Shown here: positions 1-8,356 of the stretch, one piece after another
Numbering within the stretch: the stretch's first letter is position 1
How the letters are laid out: each line of letters starts with the position of its first letter
Source of the DNA: Rhizobium sp. CB3090
GTDB taxonomy: Bacteria; Pseudomonadota; Alphaproteobacteria; Rhizobiales; Rhizobiaceae
Direction of reading: 5' to 3'
Assembly (NCBI RefSeq): GCF_029714285.1
Contig: NZ_CP121662.1
Coordinates: 2,790,001-2,854,000 of the forward strand
DNA length: 64,000 nucleotides
Translations under genes and position numbers: made by a program
Notes under the pieces: generated by a model
What the model saw: only the letters and a program-made list of their open reading frames with translations
Databases searched by the model: none
What the model was told of the DNA's origin: nothing

Positions 1-607
1 CGTAGCATTTGGGGTCGATGCCGTCGACGAGCCGCGCCATCCAGTCGAGCACGGCTTCCCCATCCGCCCTGGCGATGCACTCCGGCCCTTCGACGCTGCA
101 AGGCGTGCCGAGATGCGCCGCAAGCGTGAAGAAAGTCATCAGCACATGCGGCGGCCGCATCGGCAGGATCGCCTTGCCCTTGGCTGCTAGCGATACGATC
201 TCGGCCAGATCGGTGATCGGGCCGCTCAACCGATCCGGCCGGTAAGCCTGAACCTGCGTTGCCGCATCAAGCGGAAATGCCCACTGCCTGCCCTGCCAAT
301 TATAGCTCGGATAGGAGCGCCCGATCGTGCCAGCGGCGATTGCAGCAAGCTCCTCGGCATGCTCGGCATCGTCAAGCGGCAACAGGCAGTCCTCACGAGT
401 GATCTGGCCGACATGCGGATGATCGATGACGATGAGATCGTAGGCGGCAGCCAGCTCTTCGACGGGAAAGGTTTCGAAATCCTGCAGCGAGCGCTTCTCC
501 CAGTCGACCTCGACGCCAGTCTTTTCCTTCCAGATGGCCGAGCAAGCCACCATCGGATCGTAGCCGCGCGGATGCGACCAGGTCATTCCCTTGAGTTTCG
601 CCATCAT
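1..607 (-). CDS. Signal-less extracellular solute-binding-like protein (partial, C-terminus outside window)
   Basis: The frame runs off the left edge; about 202 N-terminal residues are visible. It starts at tandem ATG codons (607 and 604) preceded by a purine-rich AGAGAG, just downstream of the MaoC gene, so it is the last visible gene of the operon. The sequence begins MMAKLKGMTW and continues WSHPRGYDPMVAC and WEKRSLQDFE, resembling family 1 periplasmic binding proteins of ABC importers. No signal peptide is present: the N-terminus goes straight into the first strand of the fold and no longer start is available because the upstream gene ends at 614. I infer a cytoplasmic binding-protein homologue that may bind a pathway intermediate. 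The function is unknown to me; the family assignment rests on recalled motif resemblance. Confidence 0.7.
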   Translation of the reverse strand, partial: MMAKLKGMTWSHPRGYDPMVACSAIWKEKTGVEVDWEKRSLQDFETFPVEELAAAYDLIVIDHPHVGQITREDCLLPLDDAEHAEELAAIAAGTIGRSYPSYNWQGRQWAFPLDAATQVQAYRPDRLSGPITDLAEIVSLAAKGKAILPMRPPHVLMTFFTLAAHLGTPCSVEGPECIARADGEAVLDWMARLVDGIDPKCY

Positions 608-613
608 TCTCTC

Positions 614-1066
614 TCAGTTTGCCGCTTTGCGCTCGACGATCAGGATGTGGTCGGCGGCGAGTACGACCTCGCCGCGCTGGTTCAGCACTTCGCAACGCTC
701 CACAACGCGACCGGACGCCGGACGTTTCGGATCGTCCTCTTTCGCCGATATCGTCACCCGTGTACGGATCGTGTCACCGATATGGACGGGGCGAATGAAG
801 CGCAGCCGGTCGTAGCCATAGGAAAAGGCGACGGGGTTGATGAGCGATGCGGTCAGGCCTACGCCGATCGAAAAGATCATCGTGCCATGGGCGATGCGCT
901 GACCGCCGGGCAAGGTTTTGGCGAATTCCGCATCCATATGATGCGGAAAGAAATCGCCGGTATGGCCGGCATGGACGACGAAATCGGTCTCGGTGATCGT
1001 CCGCCCGGTCGTCGTGCGGACGTTACCGAGCTCATAGTCTTCGAAATAGATGGTTTGTTCTGCCAT
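614..1066 (-). CDS. MaoC-like hotdog dehydratase/hydratase
   Basis: A 150-residue single hotdog-fold protein of the MaoC (R-specific enoyl-CoA hydratase) family. The hydratase dyad is visible: Asp38 in TGDFFPHH followed by His43, the usual D-x4-H spacing, with Gly-rich [12 protein letters not shown] after it. The C-terminal part ([18 protein letters not shown]) is the typical second half of the fold. The start ATG at 1066 lies four bases beyond the stop of the upstream oxidoreductase gene, so translation is probably coupled. Its place in a sugar-importer operon is unusual; with the CoA-transferase and a second MaoC protein on the opposite arm it suggests a CoA-linked step. The substrate cannot be read from the sequence. 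Confidence 0.88.
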   Translation of the reverse strand: MAEQTIYFEDYELGNVRTTTGRTITETDFVVHAGHTGDFFPHHMDAEFAKTLPGGQRIAHGTMIFSIGVGLTASLINPVAFSYGYDRLRFIRPVHIGDTIRTRVTISAKEDDPKRPASGRVVERCEVLNQRGEVVLAADHILIVERKAAN

Positions 1067-1069
1067 TCC

Positions 1070-2143
1070 TCAAGCCTTTGGAAGTTCTGCGATCGGCGTC
1101 GCGGGAAAGGCGCTCGACTGGTAGGCGGCCTCGACCAGCGCCATGGTCTGCCAGGCATCTTCGACGGAGCCGACCAATGTCTCGTCCTCGCCCGAGGCAA
1201 AGCGCTGCAGATTGGCCATGCGGTTGAGGAAGGCATCCGGGAACCAGGCGCCTTCGAGCTTCACCTCGACCCAATCCCTGCCGCCGGCCGGCCGAATCCA
1301 TAGCTCGTCCGGCTCGCCGCGCGGATAGTCGAGATTGACGCCGAGCTTGATATAGGCCGCGCCTTTGGTGCCGGAGATGCGGAATTCGCAGGCCTGGAAC
1401 TTACGGCCGAAATCATGGTCGTGGTTGACGGAGAGCACACAGCGCACCTTGTCGCCATAGTCGAGGATCGCAGCCGTGCGCGTCTGCGCCACCTGATGGT
1501 TCGGATGGCCGATCGTCTTGGCATGGACGCCCTCGGGATTGCCGAGCAGGCCCCGGATGAAGTCGAGATAGTGGATCGAGTGCATGGTAATCTCGATGCG
1601 TGGCAGGCCCTTGAGAAACGGCCAGAGCCCCCAAGGCGTCGCAAGTGCCAGCCATGCATCGAAATCGACCACCTCGCCCAGGTAGCCCTTCTCAACCGCG
1701 TCGTAGAGCGCCAGCATCATCGGCGCGAACCGAAGCTGGAAATTGACTGCTGCCTTGATGTCGCGCTCCCGGCACACCCTGAGAATTTCCGTCGCCGCAG
1801 CGAGATCACTGCCCATCGGCTTCTGAATTAGCGCGAAAGAACCGCGTGGCAGCTTGGCGAGGATAGCGGCATGGGCAGCGGGCGGGGTCGCCAGATCGAA
1901 GATTGCACCTTCAACGGCAAACGCTTCCGCCTCGGACGCGAAGGCGCGGATGCCCCATTGATCCCCCAAGGCTTTTGCCTTTTCCCCATGCGGATCATAG
2001 ACACCGGCAACCGGGAAGCCTGCCTTGTTGTAAGCCGGCAGATGTGCGTCGCCGACGATGCTGCCGGCGCCGAAGATGACGATGGGGCGCGGCGTGGTGG
2101 GCTTCGGCCACCATTGGCGGAGGGATGTGGGATCGAAGGTCAT
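1070..2143 (-). CDS. Gfo/Idh/MocA-family oxidoreductase
   Basis: A 357-residue NAD(P)-dependent sugar or polyol dehydrogenase-like protein. The start chosen is the ATG at 2143 (MTFDPTSLRQ); a longer in-frame extension to 2245 would be translated out of a RIME-like repeat and has no family resemblance. The N-terminal Rossmann motif is IVIFGAGSIVGDAH near residues 20-33, where the third glycine of GxGxxG is replaced. The family's E-K-P catalytic motif appears as Q-K-P in ALIQKPMGSD, keeping the lysine. The C-terminal GFO_IDH_MocA_C region follows (NFQLRFAPMM, then INVDYPRGE-like sequence). In this operon it could oxidise the imported sugar at C1 or act on a later keto or alcohol intermediate. 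Confidence 0.85.
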   Translation of the reverse strand: MTFDPTSLRQWWPKPTTPRPIVIFGAGSIVGDAHLPAYNKAGFPVAGVYDPHGEKAKALGDQWGIRAFASEAEAFAVEGAIFDLATPPAAHAAILAKLPRGSFALIQKPMGSDLAAATEILRVCRERDIKAAVNFQLRFAPMMLALYDAVEKGYLGEVVDFDAWLALATPWGLWPFLKGLPRIEITMHSIHYLDFIRGLLGNPEGVHAKTIGHPNHQVAQTRTAAILDYGDKVRCVLSVNHDHDFGRKFQACEFRISGTKGAAYIKLGVNLDYPRGEPDELWIRPAGGRDWVEVKLEGAWFPDAFLNRMANLQRFASGEDETLVGSVEDAWQTMALVEAAYQSSAFPATPIAELPKA

Positions 2144-2173
2144 CGGATGTCTCCGGCGTTTGCGGCAACCTTC

Positions 2174-2330
2174 CCTTCTCCCCTCGGGGAGAAGGTGGCC
2201 CGAAGGGTCGGATGAGGGGGTGGCGCGGCACGTGCGGAGCCGCATTGAGCGAAGAGCGAGAGGCGAAGTTCGCCCGGTAACGCCCCCTCAACCCGCGCTC
2301 CGCGCGTCCTTCTCCCCGTGGGGGAGAAGG
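2174..2330. repeat. RIME-like intergenic mosaic repeat (copy A)
   Basis: Two outward-facing palindromic modules: CTTCTCCCCTCGGGGAGAAG near the left end and TTCTCCCCGTGGGGGAGAA near the right end, joined by GGATGAGGGGG and CGCCCCCTCAACCCGCG segments. The same modules recur at 11780-11886 and 14422-14579. This matches my memory of Rhizobium-specific intergenic mosaic elements. It lies between the mutarotase and oxidoreductase genes inside the operon, so it is transcribed and will fold. Confidence 0.8.
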
Positions 2331-2344
2331 TATGCTCCCTCATC

Positions 2345-2674
2345 TCAACCATGATGAAACACCTCTTCCATCATAGCCCACCACTCGCCTTCCTTGCGGG
2401 TATCGAGCGGCTTCTGGCAAGGCATGCAGACGGACCACCATTCCTGGTTTTTCGAGTTCGCGGCCATCTTGGCCATATCAGCCTCGAAATCCGTGCCGAC
2501 ATATTCCCAATAGCCAAAAAGCAGATTCTCCGGCTCTTTCAGGAAAATGGAATAGTTGGTGATGTTGCACTCGGAAATCAGAGCCAGGATCTCGGGCCAG
2601 ACAGCCGCATGCAAGTGCTTGTATTCTTCGACCTTCGACGGCTCCAGACCGATCACCATCCCCATCCGTTGCAT
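2345..2674 (-). CDS. L-rhamnose mutarotase family protein
   Basis: A 109-residue protein of the RhaM/DUF718 family, which interconverts the anomers of L-rhamnose or related 6-deoxy sugars. Visible family features are a His in YKHLHAAVWPEIL near residue 22, NYSIFLKEPENLLFGYWEY in the centre, and a Trp pair in QEWWSVCMPCQ. Length fits the usual 104-110 residues. Start ATG at 2674 is preceded by GGAGG at good spacing. It follows the enolase-superfamily gene by 14 bases. The presence of a mutarotase suggests that the imported substrate is a reducing sugar, perhaps a 6-deoxyhexose such as L-rhamnose or L-fucose; the true sugar is unproven. RhaM itself is only one possibility within the family. Confidence 0.85.
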   Translation of the reverse strand: MQRMGMVIGLEPSKVEEYKHLHAAVWPEILALISECNITNYSIFLKEPENLLFGYWEYVGTDFEADMAKMAANSKNQEWWSVCMPCQKPLDTRKEGEWWAMMEEVFHHG

Positions 2675-2688
2675 GGTCCTATCCTCCT

Positions 2689-3801
2689 TCAGCCGTGAAT
2701 CTCTCTCGTGAATTCATCGATCGAGCGTGCCTTTACCGCCTCCCAATCCCAGGCGATGCCAATGCCGGGTTCGGAGGGCGCAATCGCCTTGCCGTCGACG
2801 ATCTCCATGCCCTTGGTGGTGAGATCGTCGAGCTGCGGGATATATTCGACATATCTGCCGTTCGGCACGGCGCAGACGAGGCTGACATGCAGCTCCATCA
2901 GGAAGTGCGGGCACACGGGAATGTCGAAGGCTTCAGCCGCATGCGCCACCTTCAACCAGGGCGTGATGCCGCCGATGCGGGCAACGTCCATCTGGACGAT
3001 CGAGCAGGCGCCTTTCTGCATGTATTCGCGGAAATGCCGGATGGAATAGATGGATTCGCCGACCGCGATCGGTGTCGGCGTCGAGCGCGTCAGACGGATG
3101 TGGCCGTCGAGATCGTCTGATGGCAGCGGCTCCTCGATCCAGGCGAGATCGAGCTCCTTCAACCGCGCCGCACGACGGATGACCTCATCGACCGTGAAGC
3201 CCTGATTGCAATCCGTCATGATCTCGAAACCGGAGCCGAGCGCCAGGCGCATCGCTGAAAGCCGATCGTAGTCCTCCGATCCATGCGGCTTGCCGATCTT
3301 CACCTTCGAACCGGAGAAACCCCTGGCCTTTGCCTGCAGGGCATCCTCGACCAAGGCTTCTTTCTCGATATGCAGCCAGCCGCCTTCTGTTGTATAAAGC
3401 GGGCAACGATCCTTGGCGCCGCCGGCAAGCTTCCAGAGCGGCAGTTTCTGCTTCTTGGCGCGTAGGTCCCAAAGTGCCGTATCGACGGCGGCAAGCGCCA
3501 GCGCGGTAATGGCGCCGATGGTCGTCGCATGCGTCGCGAATTCCATTTTATGCCAGATCGCTTCGATGCAATCGGCATCCTCGCCGATCAGCAGCGGCAC
3601 GAGATGGTCCGATAGCAGCCGCATGACGGACGAGCCGCCGGTGCCGATCGTGTAGCTATAGCCGGTACCGACGGCACCGTCGGAATCGGTGATGGTGATG
3701 ATCGGCGTCTCCTGGCTGACAAAGCTCTGGATCGCGTCGGTCCGCTTCACCTTCGGCGGCAGGTCGACCATGCAAAGTTCAATTTTCTCGATGCGGGCCA
3801 T
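2689..3801 (-). CDS. Mandelate racemase/muconate lactonizing enzyme family acid-sugar dehydratase
   Basis: A 370-residue enolase-superfamily protein. All residues expected for the mandelate racemase subgroup can be placed: the Lys166-Val-Lys168 motif in GSKVKIG, metal ligands Asp197 (TDCNQ), Glu223 (WIEEPL) and Glu249 (VGES), and the Asp272/His299 dyad (QMDVARIGG and VCPHFL). Known members of this subgroup dehydrate acid sugars such as rhamnonate, fuconate, galactarate or talarate to 2-keto-3-deoxy acids. ATG at 3801 follows GGGAG. Paired with an amidohydrolase (lactonase type) on the other arm, a lactone-to-acid-to-keto-acid sequence is likely. Substrate specificity cannot be settled from motifs alone. 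Confidence 0.9.
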   Translation of the reverse strand: MARIEKIELCMVDLPPKVKRTDAIQSFVSQETPIITITDSDGAVGTGYSYTIGTGGSSVMRLLSDHLVPLLIGEDADCIEAIWHKMEFATHATTIGAITALALAAVDTALWDLRAKKQKLPLWKLAGGAKDRCPLYTTEGGWLHIEKEALVEDALQAKARGFSGSKVKIGKPHGSEDYDRLSAMRLALGSGFEIMTDCNQGFTVDEVIRRAARLKELDLAWIEEPLPSDDLDGHIRLTRSTPTPIAVGESIYSIRHFREYMQKGACSIVQMDVARIGGITPWLKVAHAAEAFDIPVCPHFLMELHVSLVCAVPNGRYVEYIPQLDDLTTKGMEIVDGKAIAPSEPGIGIAWDWEAVKARSIDEFTREIHG

Positions 3802-3817
3802 GTGCTGTCTCCCTCGC

Positions 3818-4915
3818 TCACACCGCCAGGCTCTTGCCCGTCTCGGCCGAAAAGAGATGCGCCTGACTGAGATCGAAGCTCATCTTCAGTTGTTCGCCGC
3901 TCTTCAATCCGCGCGGATTGAGCATGCGTGACACCCATTCACGGCCGGCGAATTCGACGAAGACCAGAGTTTCGTTACCGAGAGGCTCCGTAATGGCGAC
4001 GGGCAATGTCACCTCATGCACCGCCGCTTCGGCGCCTGAATGCAGGCCATGGCCGCTTGGGAAAATATCGTCCGGGCGCAGGCCGAAGGCAACCTTTTCG
4101 CCCTCCTTGACCCGGTCTGCAAATTGCCCCGGTAACGGCAGCTTGTCGCCGTTCTTGAACACCAGCGCACCGGCCGAAACCGTCGCCTCCTCGATATTCA
4201 TCGGCGGCGAGCCGATGAAGCCGGCGACGAAGCGCGTGGCCGGCCGCTTGAACACTTCATCCGGCGTGCCGACCTGCTCGATATAGCCGTCGCGCATGAT
4301 GACGATGCGATCGGCCAGCGTCATCGCCTCCACCTGGTCGTGGGTCACGTAGATCACCGTCGACTGCACCTTGGCATGCAGCTTCTTGATCTCGGTACGC
4401 ATCTGCGTGCGGAGTTTCGCGTCAAGATTCGACAGCGGCTCGTCGAAGAGGAAGACTTCCGGCTGGCGGACGATGGCGCGGCCCATGGCGACGCGCTGGC
4501 GCTGGCCGCCGGAAAGCTGCGCCGGCCGGCGATCCATCAGCGCTTCGAGGCTGAGGATTGCAGCCGCTTCGTTGACGCGTTGATCGATTTCCGCCTGCGG
4601 TTGCTTGGCGATCTTCAATGAGAAACCCATGTTCTCGCGCACGGTCATATGCGGATAGAGCGCGTAGGACTGGAACACCATGGAGATGTTGCGATCACGC
4701 GGCGGCAAGTCGTTGACGATGATATCGCCGATCATGATGGCGCCCTCGGAGATATCCTCGAGGCCGGCGATCATGCGCAGCGTAGTCGACTTGCCACAGC
4801 CGGAAGGCCCCACCAAGGCGATGAATTCCTTGTCCCTGATATCGAGATCGATCCCGTGGACGATTTCCAGGGCGCCATAGCGCTTGACGAGTTTTTTGAG
4901 CGTAACCTGAGCCAT
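3818..4915 (-). CDS. Sugar ABC transporter ATP-binding protein (MalK/UgpC type)
   Basis: A 365-residue ABC ATPase. The start chosen is the ATG at 4915 (MAQVTLKKLVKRYG); the frame extends seven codons further without family similarity. Walker A is GPSGCGKST near residue 40, Q-loop in [13 protein letters not shown], signature [10 protein letters not shown], Walker [14 protein letters not shown] and the switch His in [10 protein letters not shown]-terminal TOBE-type regulatory extension of about 120 residues follows, as in MalK, UgpC and SmoK. It energises import of the cluster's sugar together with the two permeases just upstream. Confidence 0.95.
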   Translation of the reverse strand: MAQVTLKKLVKRYGALEIVHGIDLDIRDKEFIALVGPSGCGKSTTLRMIAGLEDISEGAIMIGDIIVNDLPPRDRNISMVFQSYALYPHMTVRENMGFSLKIAKQPQAEIDQRVNEAAAILSLEALMDRRPAQLSGGQRQRVAMGRAIVRQPEVFLFDEPLSNLDAKLRTQMRTEIKKLHAKVQSTVIYVTHDQVEAMTLADRIVIMRDGYIEQVGTPDEVFKRPATRFVAGFIGSPPMNIEEATVSAGALVFKNGDKLPLPGQFADRVKEGEKVAFGLRPDDIFPSGHGLHSGAEAAVHEVTLPVAITEPLGNETLVFVEFAGREWVSRMLNPRGLKSGEQLKMSFDLSQAHLFSAETGKSLAV

Positions 4916-4919
4916 GGTT

Positions 4920-5786
4920 TCAACCTTTGACCGCACCGAATGTCAAACCGGACACCAGATGCTTCTGAATGATGAAGGTGAGAGCGAGCGCCGGGACGAT
5001 CATCACCACTGCGAGAGCGCACATGCCGCGCCAATCGATGGTGAATTCGGCCGTATAGTCGAGCAGGCCGACCGGCAACGTCTTGGAATCGACCGAGCGC
5101 GTGAGCTGCGAGGCAAGCGCATACTCGTTCCAGCAGGTGAGAAAGGCGAAGATGCCGGCGGATGCGATGCCGGGGCCGGCGAGCGGAAACTCCACCTGCC
5201 AGAAAGCCTGCCAGCGCGTGCAACCGTCGATCTGCGCGGCCTCGGCAAGGTCCTTCGGCACCTGCCGGAAGAAACCATCGATCAGCCAGATGGTGAAGGG
5301 CACGTTCAGCGCGACATAGGTGATGATCAGGCCGAAATGCGTGTCGATGATCCCGAGCCGCGCATAGACCATGAACAGCGGCAGCGATAGCGCCACGCCC
5401 GGCACGGAGCGCGTCAGCATCAGGCCAAGGAACACCGCCGATTTGCCTCTGAAACGGAAGCGGGCGAAGGCATAGCCGCCGGACATGCCGATGATGAGCG
5501 CAATGACAGTAGAGGTAACGGAGATCACCAGCGAATTGCGGAAATAATCCCAGACGGGAATACCGCCCTGCCCCGCGCCACCGAACATGGCGCGATAGGC
5601 TTCGAGCGAAAGCTCCTGTGGGATCCAGACCGGCGGCTTTGCCATGATCTCGACTGTCGGACGCAGCGAACTGAGGATGATCCAGAAGCCCGGCAGGCAG
5701 ATGATGAGCATCGCGATGAAAAGGCCGACGAGATAGGCGACTTTTCCGATGCGGCGGCGCGTGCGTTGTTCGGCGTTGCGATCCAT
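4920..5786 (-). CDS. Sugar ABC transporter permease (MalG type)
   Basis: A 288-residue inner-membrane permease of the MalG family. The ATG at 5786 (MDRNAEQRTRRRIGK) is preferred over a GTG three codons upstream because it sits after GGAGTGG. About six membrane spans are visible, beginning with YLVGLFIAMLIICLPGFWIIL. The EAA loop that docks on the ATPase is EAAQIDGCTRWQAFWQVEFPLAGPG. The gene ends five bases before the ATPase start and starts three bases after the stop of the partner permease gene, so the transporter genes are closely packed. Confidence 0.93.
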   Translation of the reverse strand: MDRNAEQRTRRRIGKVAYLVGLFIAMLIICLPGFWIILSSLRPTVEIMAKPPVWIPQELSLEAYRAMFGGAGQGGIPVWDYFRNSLVISVTSTVIALIIGMSGGYAFARFRFRGKSAVFLGLMLTRSVPGVALSLPLFMVYARLGIIDTHFGLIITYVALNVPFTIWLIDGFFRQVPKDLAEAAQIDGCTRWQAFWQVEFPLAGPGIASAGIFAFLTCWNEYALASQLTRSVDSKTLPVGLLDYTAEFTIDWRGMCALAVVMIVPALALTFIIQKHLVSGLTFGAVKG

Positions 5787-5788
5787 GA

Positions 5789-6682
5789 TTACCACTCCGC
5801 TCCGATCTGGGTGCGGGCAAGCGCCAGCTTACGGAAGAAATAGACTGTGAAGGCGATCGACAGAATGATCGAGACATAGGCCATGGCATTGGCGAGACCC
5901 ATCTGCGCATCTGCATAGGCCGTTCGCCCGACGAGCGTCCAGATCAGCTCCGTGCGCCGCGCCGGGCCGCCATCGGTCATGATCTTGACGATGTCATAGG
6001 CACGGGCGACGTCGAGCGAACGGATGGTCATGGCGATGAAAGCGAAGGGCATCAGAAACGGCCAGGTGACATAGCGAAAGGTCTGCCAGCTCGTGCAGCC
6101 GTCCACTTTCGCGGCCTCCACCGGCTCCTGCGGCATGGCGAGCAGGCCGGCAAGGATGAGGATGGCGAAAACCGATGTCGACGACCAGATTTCGGCGATG
6201 ACGATCGAAAACAGCGCCAGATTGCCGTCGATCAACCAGGGGATGGCATTATTGGTGATGCCGAGGGATTGCAGGGCATTGTTGATGATGCCGACATTGT
6301 CGTTGAACATGAATTTGAACTGGAAACCGACGAGCACCGGCGAAAACATCATCGGAAACATCATCAGCGTGCGCAGGATACGCTTGCCGTAGGTCGCCCT
6401 GTTGACCAGCAGCGCCAGGCCGAGACCAAGCAGCATTTCCAGATTGAGCGCGATGGTCAGCAGCACGACTGTGCGCACGAAGGCCGCCAGGAAGACCGGA
6501 TCGGTGAGAATGCGGGTATAGTTCCGCAGGCCGATGAAGGTGAAGAGCGTCGCCGGCCGCGTCAGACGGAACGGCGTGAAGCTGGAGTAAAAGGACAGAA
6601 GCAACGGAAACAACACCACTGCCACAAGCACGATGATCGCCGGAAGAAGCAGCAGGACCGGTGGAGATATTTTCTTATACAT
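5789..6682 (-). CDS. Sugar ABC transporter permease (MalF type)
   Basis: A permease of about 297 residues. The ATG at 6682 (MYKKISPPVLLLLPA) is preferred to an upstream GTG at 6691. The first span is VLLLLPAIIVLVAVVLFPLLL; six spans in total are likely. The EAA motif reads EAAKVDGCTSWQTFRYVTWPFLMP. With the MalG-type partner it forms the heterodimeric channel of the CUT1-type importer. It is separated from the SBP gene by about 180 bases containing two strong stem-loops, which would lower permease expression relative to the binding protein. Confidence 0.93.
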   Translation of the reverse strand: MYKKISPPVLLLLPAIIVLVAVVLFPLLLSFYSSFTPFRLTRPATLFTFIGLRNYTRILTDPVFLAAFVRTVVLLTIALNLEMLLGLGLALLVNRATYGKRILRTLMMFPMMFSPVLVGFQFKFMFNDNVGIINNALQSLGITNNAIPWLIDGNLALFSIVIAEIWSSTSVFAILILAGLLAMPQEPVEAAKVDGCTSWQTFRYVTWPFLMPFAFIAMTIRSLDVARAYDIVKIMTDGGPARRTELIWTLVGRTAYADAQMGLANAMAYVSIILSIAFTVYFFRKLALARTQIGAEW

Positions 6683-6750
6683 GGTTTGCACCTGTCGGCA
6701 TTCCTCAGCAGCATGGCTCGAACTGCGCGGAATGCGATTGCATGGGGCCG

Positions 6751-6850
6751 AGGGGCCGGCATGACACCGGCCGGACAGACCGGCCCCTAAAGGCGCAGGT
6801 CATCAGTATTCTTCAAAGAAGTCCCGCACCCTCTGTCGGATGCGGGACTT
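6751..6850 (-). terminator. Two stem-loops between SBP and permease genes (attenuator-like)
   Basis: Reading the minus strand after the SBP stop, the first hairpin has a perfect 10-bp stem (AAGTCCCGCA with TGCGGGACTT, 6819-6850) followed by a short T-containing tract. The second has a 9-bp stem AGGGGCCGG/CCGGCCCCT (6751-6788). They probably act as partial terminator or 3' protector so that SBP transcript exceeds permease transcript, a common arrangement in binding-protein operons. Confidence 0.6.
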
Positions 6851-6862
6851 CGATTGCAGCAA

Positions 6863-8179
6863 TCAGAGCGCGCCGGCATCCTTCAGAACGTCGGTTGCCT
6901 TCTGTGCGGCCGTGTCGAGCGCTTGCTTGGAGGTCTTGTCGCCGAGGATGGCGGCCTGGAGCTCCGGATAGACCACGTTGGAAATCTCGATCCATTGCGG
7001 CGTCCGCGGAACCGGGAAGGCGTACTTCATCGATTCCTGGAAGGTGCTCAGCACTTCCTTCTTGTAGGGATCGGATGCAGCCTGCTGGATATCCCATTCC
7101 CAGACGGCCTTGCGGGTGGGCAGCGTGCCGTTGGCGGCTTCAAGCTTCTGCGAATCGTCGTTGGTCAGGAACCAGACCAGCGAGGCGGCAGCCTCCTTGT
7201 TCTTGCAGGCTTCCGTCACCGAGAAACCATGATGGCCGGACCAGCCGGTGTGCTTGCCGGCCGAACCGACGGGCTGCACGACCACACCGACATTGCCGGC
7301 AATCTTCGATGACTTCGGATCGTTGAAATAAGTCGCCCAGCCCGGCCAATCGAGATCGAGCGCAACGGTGCCCGAGGCAAAACCGGCGCCGAGATCGTCC
7401 CAAAGATAGTTGGTCGTACCGGCCGGAACGGCCTTGGCCTTGTACATGCTCACGAACCAGTCGAGCGCGCGCACGCCAGCATCGGAATTGAAGGCCGGCT
7501 TGCCCTCCTTGTCGAGATATTCGCCGCCCTCGGCAATCAGCATTTCATAGAAGCGGCCATTGATCGCCTCTTCCTTGCCGGGGAACTGCGTGCCGAAGAA
7601 GTTCGGCGGATTGGCGAAGAAGGTCGCCTGGTCAGAGACTTCCTTCCAGGTCTTCGGCGGCGCCAGATCGTAGCCATACTTGGCCTTGAATGCCGTCTTC
7701 TTGGCCTCATCATTGTAGAGGCTCTTCTGGTAATAGAGTGCCGAAACGTCGAACTGGGCGCGCGGCAGCATGATCAGCCGGCCGTCGATGGTCGATGCCT
7801 CGATAGTCGAATCGACGAACTTGGCGATCTCCTCCTTCGGCAGCAGCTTGCCGAGATCGGTGTAGAGGTCGGGATACTGGGGTGCGAAGGACGAATGGTT
7901 CGAACCGACGCACCAGGAAATATCGCCCGACGCCATGTCCGACTTGATTTCCTTGTCGAGTTCGAAGTGGTTCTTCTTGGAGAGGATATTGACCTTGGCG
8001 CCAGTCTCCTTCTCCCACTCGGAAATGCGCGCATAAAGCGGCTCGTATTGCTGGCCGCCGATCAGCTTGGCGTCGATCGTCACACCCGGAAACTTGCCGG
8101 GCAGGTCGGCAGCAGAGATCGCGGAGCTCGCGAACAATGCCAATACGCCGGCGGCAAGACCGGACTTCAAATTCCTCAT
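6863..8179 (-). CDS. Sugar ABC transporter periplasmic solute-binding protein (family 1)
   Basis: A 438-residue secreted binding protein and first gene of the minus-strand arm. The signal peptide is clear: MRNLKSGLAAGVLALFASSAISA then ADLPGKF, with cleavage expected after residue 23. The mature protein has the family 1 (CUT1) layout, with a periplasmic fold and a ligand cleft likely lined by aromatic residues such as those in WDDLGAGFASGTVALDLDWPGWATYF. ATG at 8179 follows GGGAGG. It delivers the substrate to the MalF/MalG-type permeases. The ligand is unknown; the mutarotase and dehydratase downstream suggest a sugar or deoxy-sugar. Confidence 0.93.
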   Translation of the reverse strand: MRNLKSGLAAGVLALFASSAISAADLPGKFPGVTIDAKLIGGQQYEPLYARISEWEKETGAKVNILSKKNHFELDKEIKSDMASGDISWCVGSNHSSFAPQYPDLYTDLGKLLPKEEIAKFVDSTIEASTIDGRLIMLPRAQFDVSALYYQKSLYNDEAKKTAFKAKYGYDLAPPKTWKEVSDQATFFANPPNFFGTQFPGKEEAINGRFYEMLIAEGGEYLDKEGKPAFNSDAGVRALDWFVSMYKAKAVPAGTTNYLWDDLGAGFASGTVALDLDWPGWATYFNDPKSSKIAGNVGVVVQPVGSAGKHTGWSGHHGFSVTEACKNKEAAASLVWFLTNDDSQKLEAANGTLPTRKAVWEWDIQQAASDPYKKEVLSTFQESMKYAFPVPRTPQWIEISNVVYPELQAAILGDKTSKQALDTAAQKATDVLKDAGAL

Positions 8180-8247
8180 TGAATTTCCTCCCTAAAGGAC
8201 CGGACATCAGCCCGATCGCCCTCATGATCCAAATATGGATCAATGAT

Positions 8248-8268
8248 TTATATGTAAACACCTTATTC
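8248..8268. promoter_or_regulatory. Candidate operator upstream of the SBP operon
   Basis: The segment TTATaTGtAaACACctTATTC matches a segment at 9152-9170 apart from a few bases and a two-base length difference (capitals are shared bases). The two copies flank the iclR gene on both sides, each in front of one catabolic arm, as expected for operators of the IclR-type regulator. Prediction only. Confidence 0.4.
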
Positions 8269-8356
8269 ACTGAGCGTCAAGCCGGGATCGCGGGCACTTG
8301 CAAATCGCTTTTATTTATATATGAATGATGAATCATATTTCCCTAATGAGGCCTCC

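Noticed and set aside
2144..2245. N-terminal extension of the oxidoreductase frame
   Set aside because: It is translated from the RIME-like repeat and begins before the ATG that fits the Rossmann domain.
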